A DNA stretch of 64,000 nt. Origin: Murimonas intestini (GTDB lineage: Bacteria > Bacillota > Clostridia > Lachnospirales > Lachnospiraceae). The position numbers and the translations under genes were made by a program. Positions within the stretch are counted from its first letter, which is position 1. Each line of letters starts with the position of its first letter. Below, one piece after another: positions 8,426-17,900 of this stretch. The notes below the pieces were generated by a model, which was not told the DNA's origin, searched no databases, and saw only the letters and a list, made by a program, of their open reading frames with translations. The stretch covers positions 248,001 to 312,000 of the forward strand of contig QGGY01000002.1 of the NCBI GenBank assembly GCA_003148945.1, in the 5' to 3' direction.

Positions 8426-9462
8426 TTAAGCGCCCTTTGTGTCTACTTCATATACATCGCAGACCTCATTGGGCTTGAGTTTCAGCCTTGCGGACAGGAA
8501 TGCTTCAATGTCAAAAGCGTTCTTGTCATCCGCGTCGGCAGTGTACTTGAAATTGGGGTGCTTGGTGATGTCGTACTTATCCGAAAGGAAAGGACGCACA
8601 CCGCGCAGCTGGAGGATACACTTGCCGCCATCCATAACAGCAAGCTCATCCTGGCTCATCAGCTCTTTCCCCAATTTTTGATAGTTGAGAGAGTGGGAGG
8701 TTTCCCGGCCACGGCTCTCTCCGGTGTTGTAGGTGTCGATGGTTTCCTTGCCCAGCACGGCAGCCAGCTCCTTGAGGGTGGTCGGCTCCTTACCGCCCAG
8801 GAAGATGGAAGTATCCATGTTGCCGATGATGGTATCCGCATTATCCTTATAGATCGCCTTGAGCTGACTCTGCGCCTGCAACACCAGACAGGCGGAGATC
8901 TCACGGCTTCGGATGGTGGCCACCAGCTTTTCCAGACGAGGAATCTGCCCGATATTGGCGGCTTCATCAATGAGACAGCGCACATGGACTGGAAGCCTGC
9001 CGCCATACACATCGTCCGCCTTTTCGCAGAGCAGGTTGAAAAGCTGGGTATAACACATGGAGATCAGGAAGTTAAAGCTGTCATCTGTATCACTCATAAT
9101 GAGGAACAGAGCAGTTTTCCGGTCTCCCAGAGTATCCAGCTCCAACTCGTCATAAGCTGTGACCTCACGCAGCTCTGCAATGTCGAATACGGCAAGGCGC
9201 GCACCACAAGAAATAAGAATCGACTTGGCTGTTTTTCCGGCGGCCAGCTTATATTTCTTATACTGGCGCACCGCAAAGTGGTTTGGCTTCTCGGCTTCTA
9301 ATGCGTCAAACATCAGATCCACGGGGTTCTTGAACTCCTCGTCATCCTCCCGGACTTCCATGGCGTTGATGAACTCTATGAGGGTGGAAAAGTTCTGCTC
9401 CTCCACCGGAGCTTCATAGTGGATATACCCAATCAACGCGCAATACAGCAAGGTCTCTGCTT
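8426..9462 (-). CDS. VirD4/TraG-type coupling protein, 3' exon
   Basis: Second part of the coupling protein gene, after the group II intron. From 9462 the exon reads AAG CAG AG..., which joined to the lone A at 12317 gives K-A-E-T-L-L-Y, restoring the family sequence FWVKAETLLY. It carries Walker B and the following conserved segment (RCLIDEAANIGQIPRLEKL) and the C-terminal all-helical region. The two exons sum to 1,830 bases, 609 residues plus stop, a normal size for these proteins. Without splicing only an internal TTG (9451) could start translation, and the Walker A half would be missing. Confidence 0.9.
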
Positions 9463-12316
9463 ATGGTGATAGGTAAGCCTACAGGTTCTAATGTTTCCGG
9501 CTTTTCCCCCACCCCGCACCGTGCATGACGGCTTTCCCGTCACACGGCGCTCCATCAACAACAATTCGCACACGTTATCACAAGTTATTACCATGAACAT
9601 TTTTTTTTTAAGTGGTCTGCACCTGTTTCTGCCGAAACCGATTAGGCAGAAACAGGCGGATTTCCCGCTTCTTTGCGGAGTTTATTGAGTTTTGCAAGTT
9701 GGCGTTTGTTGAGGCTCAATTCAGATAGACATTTTGCTATGGTCGATTCAGATGTAGCGTGGATTAAAATATGTACGCTTTCCCGGACAATAATCAGATT
9801 TTGGTAGTTATCCCTGCCACCCCTGTTCTTCGGTAACTTATGGTGGCAATGAATATCTCCCAAAGATTCAAACACTTGACCAGTAACCGCACACTTTCCA
9901 TATTGCGCACAAAAGAGTGATAGACGGTTATCCGCATACGCGGCACTTTGCTCGTGGACTTCCTGCCGCAAAAGTGCCCTGAGCATCTTGGTATCAAAAC
10001 CAAGGTTTTCATGGATTTCCGCTCTGCCTTCCGGCGTGTATTTCTGAATAGACCTTTTCTTGCACATTGGGGCCTTAGTACGAACATAGCTGATGGGAGC
10101 AACAGGAAGATTTTTGATGTAACGCATCAATTTAGAGCAACTATAGCGGTCTACGACAGCACCACCAATATTATCTTTTGGCTCCTTTTTCAATCTGTCG
10201 CCCAGACGCTTCATAGTCCGGGTAAGCTCGTAGCCTATGTCACGAAAATCAAGACTGACCCCTGTTGCCATCTGGTAGTAATTGTGTTCACCCATGACGA
10301 AAGCATTATAATTCAAAATCGCTCTTGCCTCCGTCATGCCCTTTGGCGGACGGGCTATATTCTTGATTTTCTGTTTGGCCTCGGTTTTAATCCGCTTAAC
10401 GGCTTTTTCGCTAACGCGCGATTGAACCACCAGCTTGTTCTTTTTCTTCGTGAGCCTCATTTTGATACCAAGAAATTCGGAGTAATGCTTATTGAGATTT
10501 ACCACCTGTGTCTTTTCCGGGGATACGTCCAGCCTCAGCCGTTCTTTCAGCCATTTGGTAACCGCAATCAGCGTCCGCTCTGCGCTGTCCTTATTCTGAC
10601 AGAATATACGAAAATCATCGGCATATCGGACAATGTGCATTTCTTTTAAGCGGGTTGTACGCATAGCGCGGTATCCATGACTTTTGTCGAATACGGTGTT
10701 GCCGCCTAACTGCCTGTTTCTGCCCCGCGCCACAGCCACCGGGTTATCTGCCCATTGGCTTTCTACCCACCAATCCAGTTCGTTCAGCACGATATTTGCC
10801 AACAGGGGCGAGATAATACCGCCCTGAGGCGTACCCTTAACGGGGGCCGCCGTTGTGCCGTTCTCTAACTGGATAGGGGCTTTTAATATGCGCTTGACAA
10901 TGTAAATCAGTCGTTTGTCCCGGATTCCCAGCGCCCACATCTGCTTAATCAGTTTCGAGTGGTCTACGTTATCGAAAAATCCCTTGATGTCAAACTCGAC
11001 AACATAGTGCAAATGAGATTGCTGCATATGCCGGTAGGACGCGGCTATGGCTTGTTCACAGTCTCGGTTGGGCCGGAACCCGTAGCTATTCTCGCTGAAT
11101 TTTGCCTCACAGATTGGCTCCAGAACTTGGAGAATACATTGCTGTATCAACCTGTCCCAGATACATGGAATACCCAGCGGACGGGTCTTGCTTGGGTCAC
11201 TTTGCTTTGGAATTTCTTTTCTCCGTACAGCCCGTGGGCTGTAATTCTTGGTAATGTTTCGTACCTTCTGAACCAACGTTTCCGGGCTGCATTTCTCAAT
11301 AGCCCGAATTGTCAGCCCATCCGTGCCGGGTGTCACGCTTCCGCCATTGCCCTTGATGTTCCGATAGGCAAGTAAGATGTTGTCTTTGCTGAATATCAAA
11401 TCCATCAGACTATCAAATGTCTCGCCTTTTGCAGCTTTCGCATATAGCCCATCAAAAGTTTCCTGCATATCGTAATACTCGGCATAGCGCAGATTATTGA
11501 CTTTTTTCGGTTTCTTAGTTGTACTTCTTCGTTTGTTCTCGGTAACCATATAGGCATCAACTCCTTTGAGGGAAGATTGACCTTTTGGTCGTACCCGAAA
11601 TCCTACTGCTCACTTGTGATTAGTGTTTTGCCTTGCTGTTGACTCGTGGCTGTCACTCCATTCCCCATTACAGGGAACATCACCGCTATCGCCACTACTT
11701 TACCCACCGCTTCGACTGCTTATATGATTCGACAGCCTATATACCATGTTGGCCCATGATATACGCGATAGGCTTTCCCCACGTTCCGATACTGCTATCT
11801 TTCCATATGCCCTTAGGTTTCTACTATGGACCTGCCAGCTTGCCGCCGCCTGTAACGGCGCATGGAGTTTCATAGGGACAAATTTTTACTCTTCCACACT
11901 GGCTCCCTTGCGGGATAGGGGGATTAGCCCCACTCTTCTTTTAGACCCGTACTATCGCAGATTGGCCTGCCCTTTCGGACATTCTCGCCATAGGCATTTT
12001 ATAGACCCCCGGCCTAACGCTCACAGCCACCTCTGGCTTGCTATGCACCTGCCGCTGTTTCCATTGTTTACCGCGCACAGAGCGAACGCAGTCAGCCGTC
12101 TTTAACGGGCTTCTGACCCTGGCCGTTTCCAGCCAACGCCAGCCGTAGTTTTCAGGTCAGGCGTTTCAGGGCGTTACTCCCTCATTCCACCTGTCGCAGT
12201 ATCAGTTGTAGCTTCCGAATTATCTCGGAGGCTCCGCATTTTTAGCACTACTCGGTCTTAGCGCCCACAGAGCTTTGCTCCCTGTGGAATAGTGTTTGTA
12301 TGCGAACGTGTCGCAC
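9463..12316 (-). mobile_element. Complete group II intron inserted in virD4
   Basis: A self-splicing retroelement of 2,854 bases. On the minus strand it begins GTGCGAC (12316-12310), the group II 5' consensus, and ends in AT (9464-9463), the expected AY. Domain V is recognisable near 9500-9540: GAGCGCCGTGTGACGGGAAA followed by GCCGTCATGCACGGTGC, a stem with a GAAA-type loop and the AGC triad. About 770 bases of ribozyme precede the maturase ORF and about 180 follow it. Removing it restores virD4 in frame. A candidate EBS1 (TGACCT at 12159-12154) can pair with the exon end GGGTCA. No direct repeats flank it, as expected for retrohoming. Confidence 0.93.
9642..11549 (-). CDS. ltrA: Group II intron reverse transcriptase/maturase with HNH endonuclease
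   Basis: A 635-residue multifunctional intron protein that helps its RNA splice and copies it into DNA. The reverse transcriptase domain occupies about residues 60-340: the NSYGFRP block, GTPQGGIISPLLANI, and the catalytic RYADDFRIF (YADD). Maturase domain X follows (about 380-480). At the C-terminus is an HNH domain (CAVTGQVFESLGDIHCHHKL ... NLIIV) for second-strand cleavage. All motifs look intact and the length is normal, so the intron may still be active. It lies in intron domain IV. Confidence 0.96.
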   Translation of the reverse strand: MVTENKRRSTTKKPKKVNNLRYAEYYDMQETFDGLYAKAAKGETFDSLMDLIFSKDNILLAYRNIKGNGGSVTPGTDGLTIRAIEKCSPETLVQKVRNITKNYSPRAVRRKEIPKQSDPSKTRPLGIPCIWDRLIQQCILQVLEPICEAKFSENSYGFRPNRDCEQAIAASYRHMQQSHLHYVVEFDIKGFFDNVDHSKLIKQMWALGIRDKRLIYIVKRILKAPIQLENGTTAAPVKGTPQGGIISPLLANIVLNELDWWVESQWADNPVAVARGRNRQLGGNTVFDKSHGYRAMRTTRLKEMHIVRYADDFRIFCQNKDSAERTLIAVTKWLKERLRLDVSPEKTQVVNLNKHYSEFLGIKMRLTKKKNKLVVQSRVSEKAVKRIKTEAKQKIKNIARPPKGMTEARAILNYNAFVMGEHNYYQMATGVSLDFRDIGYELTRTMKRLGDRLKKEPKDNIGGAVVDRYSCSKLMRYIKNLPVAPISYVRTKAPMCKKRSIQKYTPEGRAEIHENLGFDTKMLRALLRQEVHEQSAAYADNRLSLFCAQYGKCAVTGQVFESLGDIHCHHKLPKNRGGRDNYQNLIIVRESVHILIHATSESTIAKCLSELSLNKRQLAKLNKLRKEAGNPPVSA

Positions 12317-13109
12317 TGACCCAGAAATCGTCCCCGGCCTTGCCTTCGCCTTTGGTGTTGGCAATCAGCGTCGTTACCAGCTTCAAGATGTCCTTTTCGC
12401 TATGGATATAGGCAAAAGGGTTATAGTGCATGGACTTCTTGAAATTGATGGTATTCAACATCCTAATCCGGTATGGCTCATAGATGACCTTTCCCTGCTT
12501 GTCCTTCATGGGCTTTCCGTCCTTCCCCAGCTTGGGTGCGCCCCTTTGGAGCATTTTTCCGCACTCGACCAAAATGGTTCCCTTGGGGTCCGTAATTACA
12601 TAGGACGAGTGCATCTGCATGAGATTTGGCTTCAACCAAAAGCGGGTCTTACCGGAACCGGAGCCGCCGATCACCAGAACATTCTTGTTTCTGGCGGTCT
12701 TTGGGTCCTTGGGGCGGCTGTTCATGGTCAGGCTTTCGGTTTTCGTGAGAATGACATTGTTCTGGAACACCGGGTCGATGTAGGGAGCGATGTCCTCACG
12801 GGTCCCCCAACGGGCAGAGCCATACTCTAGCCCATGTCGGTACTTCTTCGCGTTTTTACTTTTGAGGTACACCGCCAGACGCAGACCGGCACCGCAGCAC
12901 AGCCCCACCAGCAGATCCAATGGGTGCAGGCTGGGCCAGAAACTTTGCAGCGCTCCAGGCAGGACAGCAAACAGGGAAAGGAATTTCTCTGAAGCATTTG
13001 CCCCCTGAGCCAGCCGCCATGCTTCCCCGAAGTTAGTAGCAAACAGCCCCATCAGGAGATAGGGCAGGTTCAGCAAAACGAGCTTTTTGATGTCAAACTG
13101 CTTTTTCAT
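12317..13109 (-). CDS. VirD4/TraG-type coupling protein, 5' exon
   Basis: Coupling ATPase that links the relaxosome to the secretion channel. This exon gives about 264 residues: two N-terminal membrane helices (KLVLLNLPYLLMGLFATNFG and DLLVGLCCGAGLRLAVYL) and Walker A (VIGGSGSGKTRFWLKPNL). It ends GACGATTTCTGGGTCA and is followed at once by the group II intron; read through, the frame stops within the intron at 12258. ATG 13109 overlaps the pcfB stop as ATGA. The gene order pcfB-virD4-Maff2-virB6-prgI-virB4 is the standard transfer core of this ICE family. Confidence 0.92.
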
Positions 13110-13606
13110 CGTTCCAGCTCCTTTCGCTTGGTGCGGTCCACCACGGCATTTTTGACCATCTCTTTGAACTGACTGAGTTTTGCCAGCACAGACGGGCGTT
13201 CCGTTTTCTCGGCTTTCTTGACCTTTTTGCTGGTATACTCGGTAAATGCAGCGGTCAGCGCATCGGCGTCACGGCCTTTGAAAAAGATCAGGTACTTGGG
13301 CGGGGAGCTGCTGCGGTCTTTCTTCACCGCATAGTCCACACCATATTTCCGGGCGATCTTCTCAAATTCCTTGATGGAGGGGTCTGTAATCTCGATATTG
13401 GAGATCCCCTGGTTCTGGCCAATGAGCTGCTTGACGGTCTGTTTGCCGTGGGGTGTCACAGGAGCGTCACGACTTCTCTGCTTTTGCAGCTTCTTTTCCT
13501 TGCAGTGGGCAAGGTACTTGGTGATGGCGGCCTTAAACAGCCTGCCAGTGAACTTTGTTCCGCTGACAACCAGCGTTAAAGTCCTGTTTTCCACTTCTTC
13601 CTGCAT
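13106..13606 (-). CDS. PcfB (DUF3801) family conjugation protein
   Basis: A 166-residue protein directly upstream of virD4. I start it at the ATG at 13606 because AGGAGG lies eight bases before it; an extended frame reaches 13648 without such a site. It begins MQEEVENRTLTLVVSGTKFT, then FKAAITKYL, then a central alpha/beta region (IEITDPSIKEFEKIARKYGV, KYLIFFKGRDADALTAAF) and a basic tail. This is the PcfB/DUF3801 pattern; PcfB of pCF10 helps dock the relaxosome to the coupling protein. A similar job is inferred here. Confidence 0.86.
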   Translation of the reverse strand: MQEEVENRTLTLVVSGTKFTGRLFKAAITKYLAHCKEKKLQKQRSRDAPVTPHGKQTVKQLIGQNQGISNIEITDPSIKEFEKIARKYGVDYAVKKDRSSSPPKYLIFFKGRDADALTAAFTEYTSKKVKKAEKTERPSVLAKLSQFKEMVKNAVVDRTKRKELER

Positions 13607-13692
13607 TTTCAACGCCTCCTTTCCACAAAATGTGCAGGGATGGTGCATTTCTTTCTAAGGCGGGATCACCAGCCGCCGGAGAAGGTATTGCT

Positions 13693-14112
13693 TCATCGCT
13701 CCATCCCGCGGCTTTTTTTCTTTACCGGCTTCTTATCCGGCAGATTCCACTCTTTCCGAAACTCTGCCACACCTTTGGGGTCAAATGCTTTCAACTTCTC
13801 CAGATCAAAAGCAACAGCAGAATATTTCCCATAACCGGACTGTACCTGATAGGGAAGCACCTTCCCCAATTTGTTCTCTTTAATGAATCGCAGCAGGTCC
13901 TTACTGATGTCACCGGAAATAAACGCCTCTCCAGGTTCCAGGGAATACCCCGGAAGGTTTACCGTCATATCTGCAAATGGTTCCGCCCCATCTTCTGTGT
14001 GGGTAATCATGCCGATATAAAGCCGCTGATTATTCGCATACATCCCAAGTTGCAGCGATATGGTTTCTTCTCCAAACTCCCACTTGAATGGGACTTTCTT
14101 TTCCTCGTTCAT
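13693..14112 (-). CDS. DUF4313 domain protein
   Basis: A 139-residue soluble protein. Residues 1-110 are beta-rich, with FGEETISLQLGMYANNQRLY and ADMTVNLPGYSLEPGEAFI, and the tail is basic (DKKPVKKKSRGMER). This matches DUF4313, found in the accessory segment upstream of pcfB in clostridial ICEs. Function is unknown; possible anti-restriction or regulatory role only by position. It lies 12 bases after the preceding gene, in the same transcript. Confidence 0.72.
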   Translation of the reverse strand: MNEEKKVPFKWEFGEETISLQLGMYANNQRLYIGMITHTEDGAEPFADMTVNLPGYSLEPGEAFISGDISKDLLRFIKENKLGKVLPYQVQSGYGKYSAVAFDLEKLKAFDPKGVAEFRKEWNLPDKKPVKKKSRGMER

Positions 14113-14124
14113 ATCGGATTCCTC

Positions 14125-14445
14125 CTATCGTATCTGTTCTTTGTGGTCATAGAACAACTCCCCATTTCTGACCTTTGCATGGCTGAGAATCTTGATGTGG
14201 CCTTTTTCTTGGTTTTCCAGACTTTTTTGGTATCCAGCCTCCGTCAAAAACAGACGGGTGCGTTCTCCTTTCCAGCCCACCGGAGAGTCGTTAGTCAGCA
14301 CATCGAAGATAATCATGTGCCTGGTGTCCTCGGCAAATCGCTCCAAATCCATGTAGTCATGGCCGTGGTAGTTCTGCGCTCCGGCTTTCTGGCGCATTTC
14401 CTCCATCAGCTGACCGATTGTTTTGCCTTCTGGCATAAAATTCAC
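14125..14445 (-). CDS. Small ICE protein, paralogue of the 16683-16952 product
   Basis: A 106-residue protein of unknown function. Its core, DTRHMIIFDVLTND ... GERTRLFLTEAGYQKSLENQ, followed by HIKILSHAKVRNGELF, aligns by eye with the product of 16683-16952 (NTRWMIEFSILRPG ... MRLFLTEDGYQAAL, then EIKIKRCARVIEGHVLD). The two therefore look like diverged copies within the same element. No catalytic or membrane motif is visible. The start follows AAAGGAAGTG. Position is between the antirepressor and DUF4313 genes. Confidence 0.66.
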   Translation of the reverse strand: MNFMPEGKTIGQLMEEMRQKAGAQNYHGHDYMDLERFAEDTRHMIIFDVLTNDSPVGWKGERTRLFLTEAGYQKSLENQEKGHIKILSHAKVRNGELFYDHKEQIR

Positions 14446-14458
14446 TTCCTTTCCGTTC

Positions 14459-15205
14459 TTATGGAATCAACAAGATCATCTCCCGCAGCTGGGCAAAATA
14501 GATCTTTCCCTTGGGCGTAACCAGCGTGTAGGAACCGGTATGCCCGTGATTACAGTAGTCCTTCACACAGAACAACCCCGTAGTTTTAACATTGGCATAG
14601 GGCAGCACATTGCCGGATGCAGTGCGATACACAAACCGCTTTTCCAGAAGAAACCGGACAAACCGGCGCTCCGGCACATCCAGCTCTTTGGCAGTAGTCC
14701 TGAGATTGGTGCTGTGCTTTAAGTCGATGAACAGATCATAGAAAGCGGCTTTGCCCTCCAACTGTGCATTTTCTTTACGCAGAGAAACATTCGCTTCGCG
14801 CTCAGCCAGCAAATCCGAGCAGAGTTTCATCAAAGCCTCTGGTGAAGTGGCTACCTCCCACAATTTTTCTTTTGTGAGATAAGCTCCATGCTTGCGAATG
14901 GTAGGCAGGATCTCATCAAACACCCACTGTTCAAACCGCTCTGCCGATGGCAATTTGCTGTGAACGATCAGTCGGTACAAATCTCCTTCGGGGATAAAAG
15001 TCATACTGATTTTGCGGTCGGGGCTTTGTGGGTGAGGTGCGTCGCGTTTCACGACATACCTACAGTGGCGGATAATTGCATCGCGGGGATTGCTGTACCC
15101 CAGCGCAACGGCCACATCCGTTCCGCTGAACAAGTATTTGCTGTTTTCTTCAATGACTCGGATACTGCCAAACTCCGGGTTTTTGAAAATTTCCATCTGG
15201 TTCAT
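14459..15205 (-). CDS. Phage-type antirepressor (Bro-N plus KilAC domains)
   Basis: A 248-residue DNA-binding protein. The N-terminal Bro-N domain (about residues 1-115) shows GSIRVIEENSKYLFSGTDVA, ALGYSNPRDAIIRHC and ERFEQWVFDEILPTIRKHGAYL, the standard antirepressor sequence. A short coiled coil (LLAEREANVSLRKENAQLEG) leads to a KilAC-type C-terminal domain (TAKELDVPERRFVRFLLEKR ... YTLVTPKGKIYF). Such proteins counter repressors in phages and are common ICE cargo or regulators. The target repressor is not identifiable in this window. Confidence 0.86.
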   Translation of the reverse strand: MNQMEIFKNPEFGSIRVIEENSKYLFSGTDVAVALGYSNPRDAIIRHCRYVVKRDAPHPQSPDRKISMTFIPEGDLYRLIVHSKLPSAERFEQWVFDEILPTIRKHGAYLTKEKLWEVATSPEALMKLCSDLLAEREANVSLRKENAQLEGKAAFYDLFIDLKHSTNLRTTAKELDVPERRFVRFLLEKRFVYRTASGNVLPYANVKTTGLFCVKDYCNHGHTGSYTLVTPKGKIYFAQLREMILLIP

Positions 15206-15238
15206 GTCGTGCCTCCTTTGGCATAATAAAAGACGGCC

Positions 15239-16117
15239 TTACCAGCCGCCTGTGTGCATATCGTGGTTGACCAATGAAGTGTAATGATTGCTCATGGTGG
15301 TAGGCGCATTGAACAGCACCGCAAGCAGGTACTGCTTCATGTTGCGTACCTGGGTGGTGTTCTTTTGCAGGCAGTCCATGACAAACTCGATATGTGAGCT
15401 GCCCAGCTTCAAAAAGCGGGAACGCACGATCTCGTGGGGGAAGTCTGCCCCAGAGATCCGGGTGGTCTTTCTTCTGGCACAGACCGTTTCCACCATCAGC
15501 TCTACGATCTCATTCAGGTCATCCAAGTAGAGCGGATAACGCTGCTTCAGGCAGTCATACTCGATATTTTCCAAAATCAATTCCCGATAATTTTCTATCT
15601 CTGTGACAGACATCGCATCCCTTCCTTTCCGTTCCGGCGGTCTTGCCGCCGCTGTTTCCCGGAAGGGAATGGAATCGGTACTTGATCCATAAGTAATTGA
15701 TTTTTCTGTATTTGATTTCTCTATATTTAATTCTGCGGGCTTTTCCATATCCGGTCTTACCATATCCGGGTTTTCCGTATCTGGTGAAACCACATCCGGC
15801 GGCAGCATATCCGGCTTCTTTGGCTGAGGCTGCTCATAAATGATGTACTCAGTATCAGTAATACGGCCATTTGCTCCGCGAAGCTGCCTGCGGACAATGT
15901 AGCCGGCTGTTTCCAGCTCTTTGAGCGCAGAGCCAATAGCGTCCACACCCTCCTTACAGATGGAAGCCAGCCCTCTGGTCGTGTAATTCCACTCCTCTGG
16001 AAGCGACAGGATCATGGAAAGCAGGCCCTTAGATTTTAAGGTCAGCCCTTTATCCTTCAGATGATAATTTGACATAACGGTGTAATCGCGTGTCCGTTGT
16101 ACGCGGTAGACTGCCAT
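15239..16117 (-). CDS. DUF6017 protein with N-terminal winged helix (replication-initiator-like)
   Basis: A 292-residue protein. The N-terminal domain (about 1-95) has the start VYRVQRTRDYTVMSNYHLKD and the helix-turn-helix segment GLASICKEGVDAIGSALKEL, typical of the initiator/RepA-like N-terminus in CTn elements. A Pro/Asp-rich linker with repeats of the type PDxxxPD (residues about 120-150) joins it to a C-terminal DUF6017 domain (ENIEYDCLKQRYPLYLDDLN, VRNMKQYLLAVLFNA). Next to parAB it suggests that the excised element may replicate or be partitioned. An oriV was not proven here. Confidence 0.8.
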   Translation of the reverse strand: MAVYRVQRTRDYTVMSNYHLKDKGLTLKSKGLLSMILSLPEEWNYTTRGLASICKEGVDAIGSALKELETAGYIVRRQLRGANGRITDTEYIIYEQPQPKKPDMLPPDVVSPDTENPDMVRPDMEKPAELNIEKSNTEKSITYGSSTDSIPFRETAAARPPERKGRDAMSVTEIENYRELILENIEYDCLKQRYPLYLDDLNEIVELMVETVCARRKTTRISGADFPHEIVRSRFLKLGSSHIEFVMDCLQKNTTQVRNMKQYLLAVLFNAPTTMSNHYTSLVNHDMHTGGW

Positions 16118-16177
16118 TCACTTCACTCCTTCCTGTGGTCAGGGAATAACAAAAGCCGCTGTCAGTAAAGACGCGGC

Positions 16178-16681
16178 TCAAACTTCATAGAAAACTCCTG
16201 GTCTCCCATCAAAGGGATAGCGGCTGATGTCCTCAAAGGCGTCGGCAACCTCCTCCGCTGGATAGTCCTGCCAGTCCCGCTCCCTGACGATATGATGGAT
16301 AGTGCGGTAACAGGTGGAAAACCTTTCATATGCTGAGCGGTATTTCGTATTCACGCAGGACACCTCCACAAACCGTCCGTCCTCCAAGAGCCATAGTTCC
16401 CGGATACATGAAGCCTCCACTTGTGTGGAATGACTTTGGATAGTTTTTTGGTAAATGCAAAATCCCCGCTGTGGAAGCAACTCCGGCCCATAGTAGTTCA
16501 GGGAACACTCATGATTTCCTGCGGTCTGGTAGGCAAGAACACTTTCCCCACGATAGCGGACAGACTGCACCACAAGTTCCATGTTCAATCTGGAAAGCGC
16601 CCTTTTCCGCTCCTTTTTGTCGGGGAAAAGATAAAGATACGCCGTCCTGATAGCATTGCAGATTTCTTTTTCTCTAAACAT
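16178..16681 (-). CDS. ICE hypothetical protein
   Basis: A 167-residue protein of unknown function between the DUF6017 gene and a small paralogous gene. It has a basic N-terminus (FPDKKERKRALSRLNMELVV), a central beta-rich part (GNHECSLNYYGPELLPQRGF, IRELWLLEDGRFVEVSCVNT) and an acidic C-terminus. No signal peptide or membrane helix. It is two bases from the upstream gene, so it is cotranscribed. I do not recognise the family; it could be an anti-restriction-like or regulatory protein, but nothing in the sequence shows this. Confidence 0.6.
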   Translation of the reverse strand: MFREKEICNAIRTAYLYLFPDKKERKRALSRLNMELVVQSVRYRGESVLAYQTAGNHECSLNYYGPELLPQRGFCIYQKTIQSHSTQVEASCIRELWLLEDGRFVEVSCVNTKYRSAYERFSTCYRTIHHIVRERDWQDYPAEEVADAFEDISRYPFDGRPGVFYEV

Positions 16682-16682
16682 C

Positions 16683-16952
16683 TTATTTCCTCCGTTTTTT
16701 CTTTACATCCAGGACATGACCCTCAATTACACGGGCGCACCTTTTGATTTTGATCTCCCTGCGCTGCTGACTTTGCAGGGCGGCCTGATACCCGTCCTCT
16801 GTCAAAAACAGCCGCATTTCATCTCCGTGCCTTCCGTAAGTAGTGCCGGGACGCAGGATGGAAAACTCGATCATCCAGCGGGTGTTATCCCAAAATCTTT
16901 CTACGGCGAGAATGTTATGCCCTTTCAGCTCCCTGGCTGAAATATCCTTCAT
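16683..16952 (-). CDS. Small ICE protein, paralogue of the 14125-14445 product
   Basis: An 89-residue protein. It shares the core pattern (N/D)TRxMIxFxxL ... RLFLTExGYQxxLxxQ ... IKI with the product at 14125-14445, but has a different N-terminus (MKDISARELKGHNILAVERF) and a basic tail. It lies between parB and the 16178 gene in the same transcript, 12 bases after parB. Function unknown. The duplication within one element suggests a conserved role for this small fold, possibly as a subunit pair. Confidence 0.62.
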   Translation of the reverse strand: MKDISARELKGHNILAVERFWDNTRWMIEFSILRPGTTYGRHGDEMRLFLTEDGYQAALQSQQRREIKIKRCARVIEGHVLDVKKKRRK

Positions 16953-16964
16953 AGGCGGCTCCTT

Positions 16965-17900
16965 TCATCGTTCCTGGTCTCTCTGGCGTTTTTTCTGCCA
17001 TTGTTCCAGCAGCTTGATAATGGTTTCCTGCATCCGGGCTGGCGTATAACTTTTGGGGAAATACTTCCGCAGAGTATCAGAAGTAAATGTCACACGATCC
17101 AGATCGCTTTTCTTTTCCTCACCCATAATAGCCCTCATCACATCAATAGAGAGATGCCCCTCCTGACTGAACTTCTTGAGCCGCTGGGCTTGGGAAAGGG
17201 AAGGTGTAGCCTGTTCACTGTCCATCGCGTCCAACAGGTCTACCTGTTCCTCCTTTTTGAGAAAGGACAGCTCATAGGCAGGGTTCAGGGCAATCTTCTT
17301 TTCATCCACCATATCCATCAATTCAGGAATCAGCTCTGTCAGACGGATATAGCGAAAAATCTGGTTTTTACTCTGACCTACTTGCTCTGCCAAAATCTCA
17401 CTGGACTTCTTGCCCTCTAACTTGTTCCCAACTTGGGAACAAGTTAAATCAACTCGCTCCCCCTGATGTTTCATGGCATCCAGCTTCATCTTATAGGCAA
17501 AGGCCCTTTCGCTTGGAAGAAGGCTTTCTCGTTGCAAGTTGCTGTCAACCATAATAATTGTGGCGGCATCATCATCCAGATCACGGACAATGACCGGCAT
17601 AGTCTCCTTTTCTGCCAGTTCACTGGCTCTGTGCCGCCTGTGTCCGGCTACCAGCTCATAACCGCCCTCCGGGTCCGGCCGGGCAATCGCCGGAACCAGA
17701 ACACCATACTGCTTGATACTGTCAGCGGTCTCCATCATGGCTTCGTCATCCTTGACTTTGAATGGGTGATTCTTAAACGGATGCAGTTCAGACAATGGAA
17801 TTTCCTGAATCTTTTCCAGCTTTGCATCCTGGCGACCTTCTTCGGTGGAGAACAGATCATCTACCGAGGCCAGCTCTATTTTTTTCGCGCTGCTTTTCAA
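16965..17900 (-). CDS. parB: ParB/Spo0J-type partition protein
   Basis: A 311-residue partition protein. The ParB N-terminal nuclease/CTPase-like domain spans about residues 30-125: LHPFKNHPFKVKDDEAMMET, then GYELVAGHRRHRASELAEKE with the GxRRxxA-type box and the arginine-rich segment. A helix-turn-helix follows (SEILAEQVGQSKNQIFRYIR). The C-terminal part is polar and charged. The gene overlaps parA by 44 bases, giving a standard parAB operon. In ICEs such pairs stabilise the excised circle; the centromere site is likely close by, but I could not identify one with confidence. Confidence 0.93.
   Translation of the reverse strand: MKSSAKKIELASVDDLFSTEEGRQDAKLEKIQEIPLSELHPFKNHPFKVKDDEAMMETADSIKQYGVLVPAIARPDPEGGYELVAGHRRHRASELAEKETMPVIVRDLDDDAATIIMVDSNLQRESLLPSERAFAYKMKLDAMKHQGERVDLTCSQVGNKLEGKKSSEILAEQVGQSKNQIFRYIRLTELIPELMDMVDEKKIALNPAYELSFLKKEEQVDLLDAMDSEQATPSLSQAQRLKKFSQEGHLSIDVMRAIMGEEKKSDLDRVTFTSDTLRKYFPKSYTPARMQETIIKLLEQWQKKRQRDQER

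Noticed and set aside
9948-10649. 233-codon plus-strand frame
   Set aside because: Antisense of the intron reverse transcriptase, which has all catalytic motifs.
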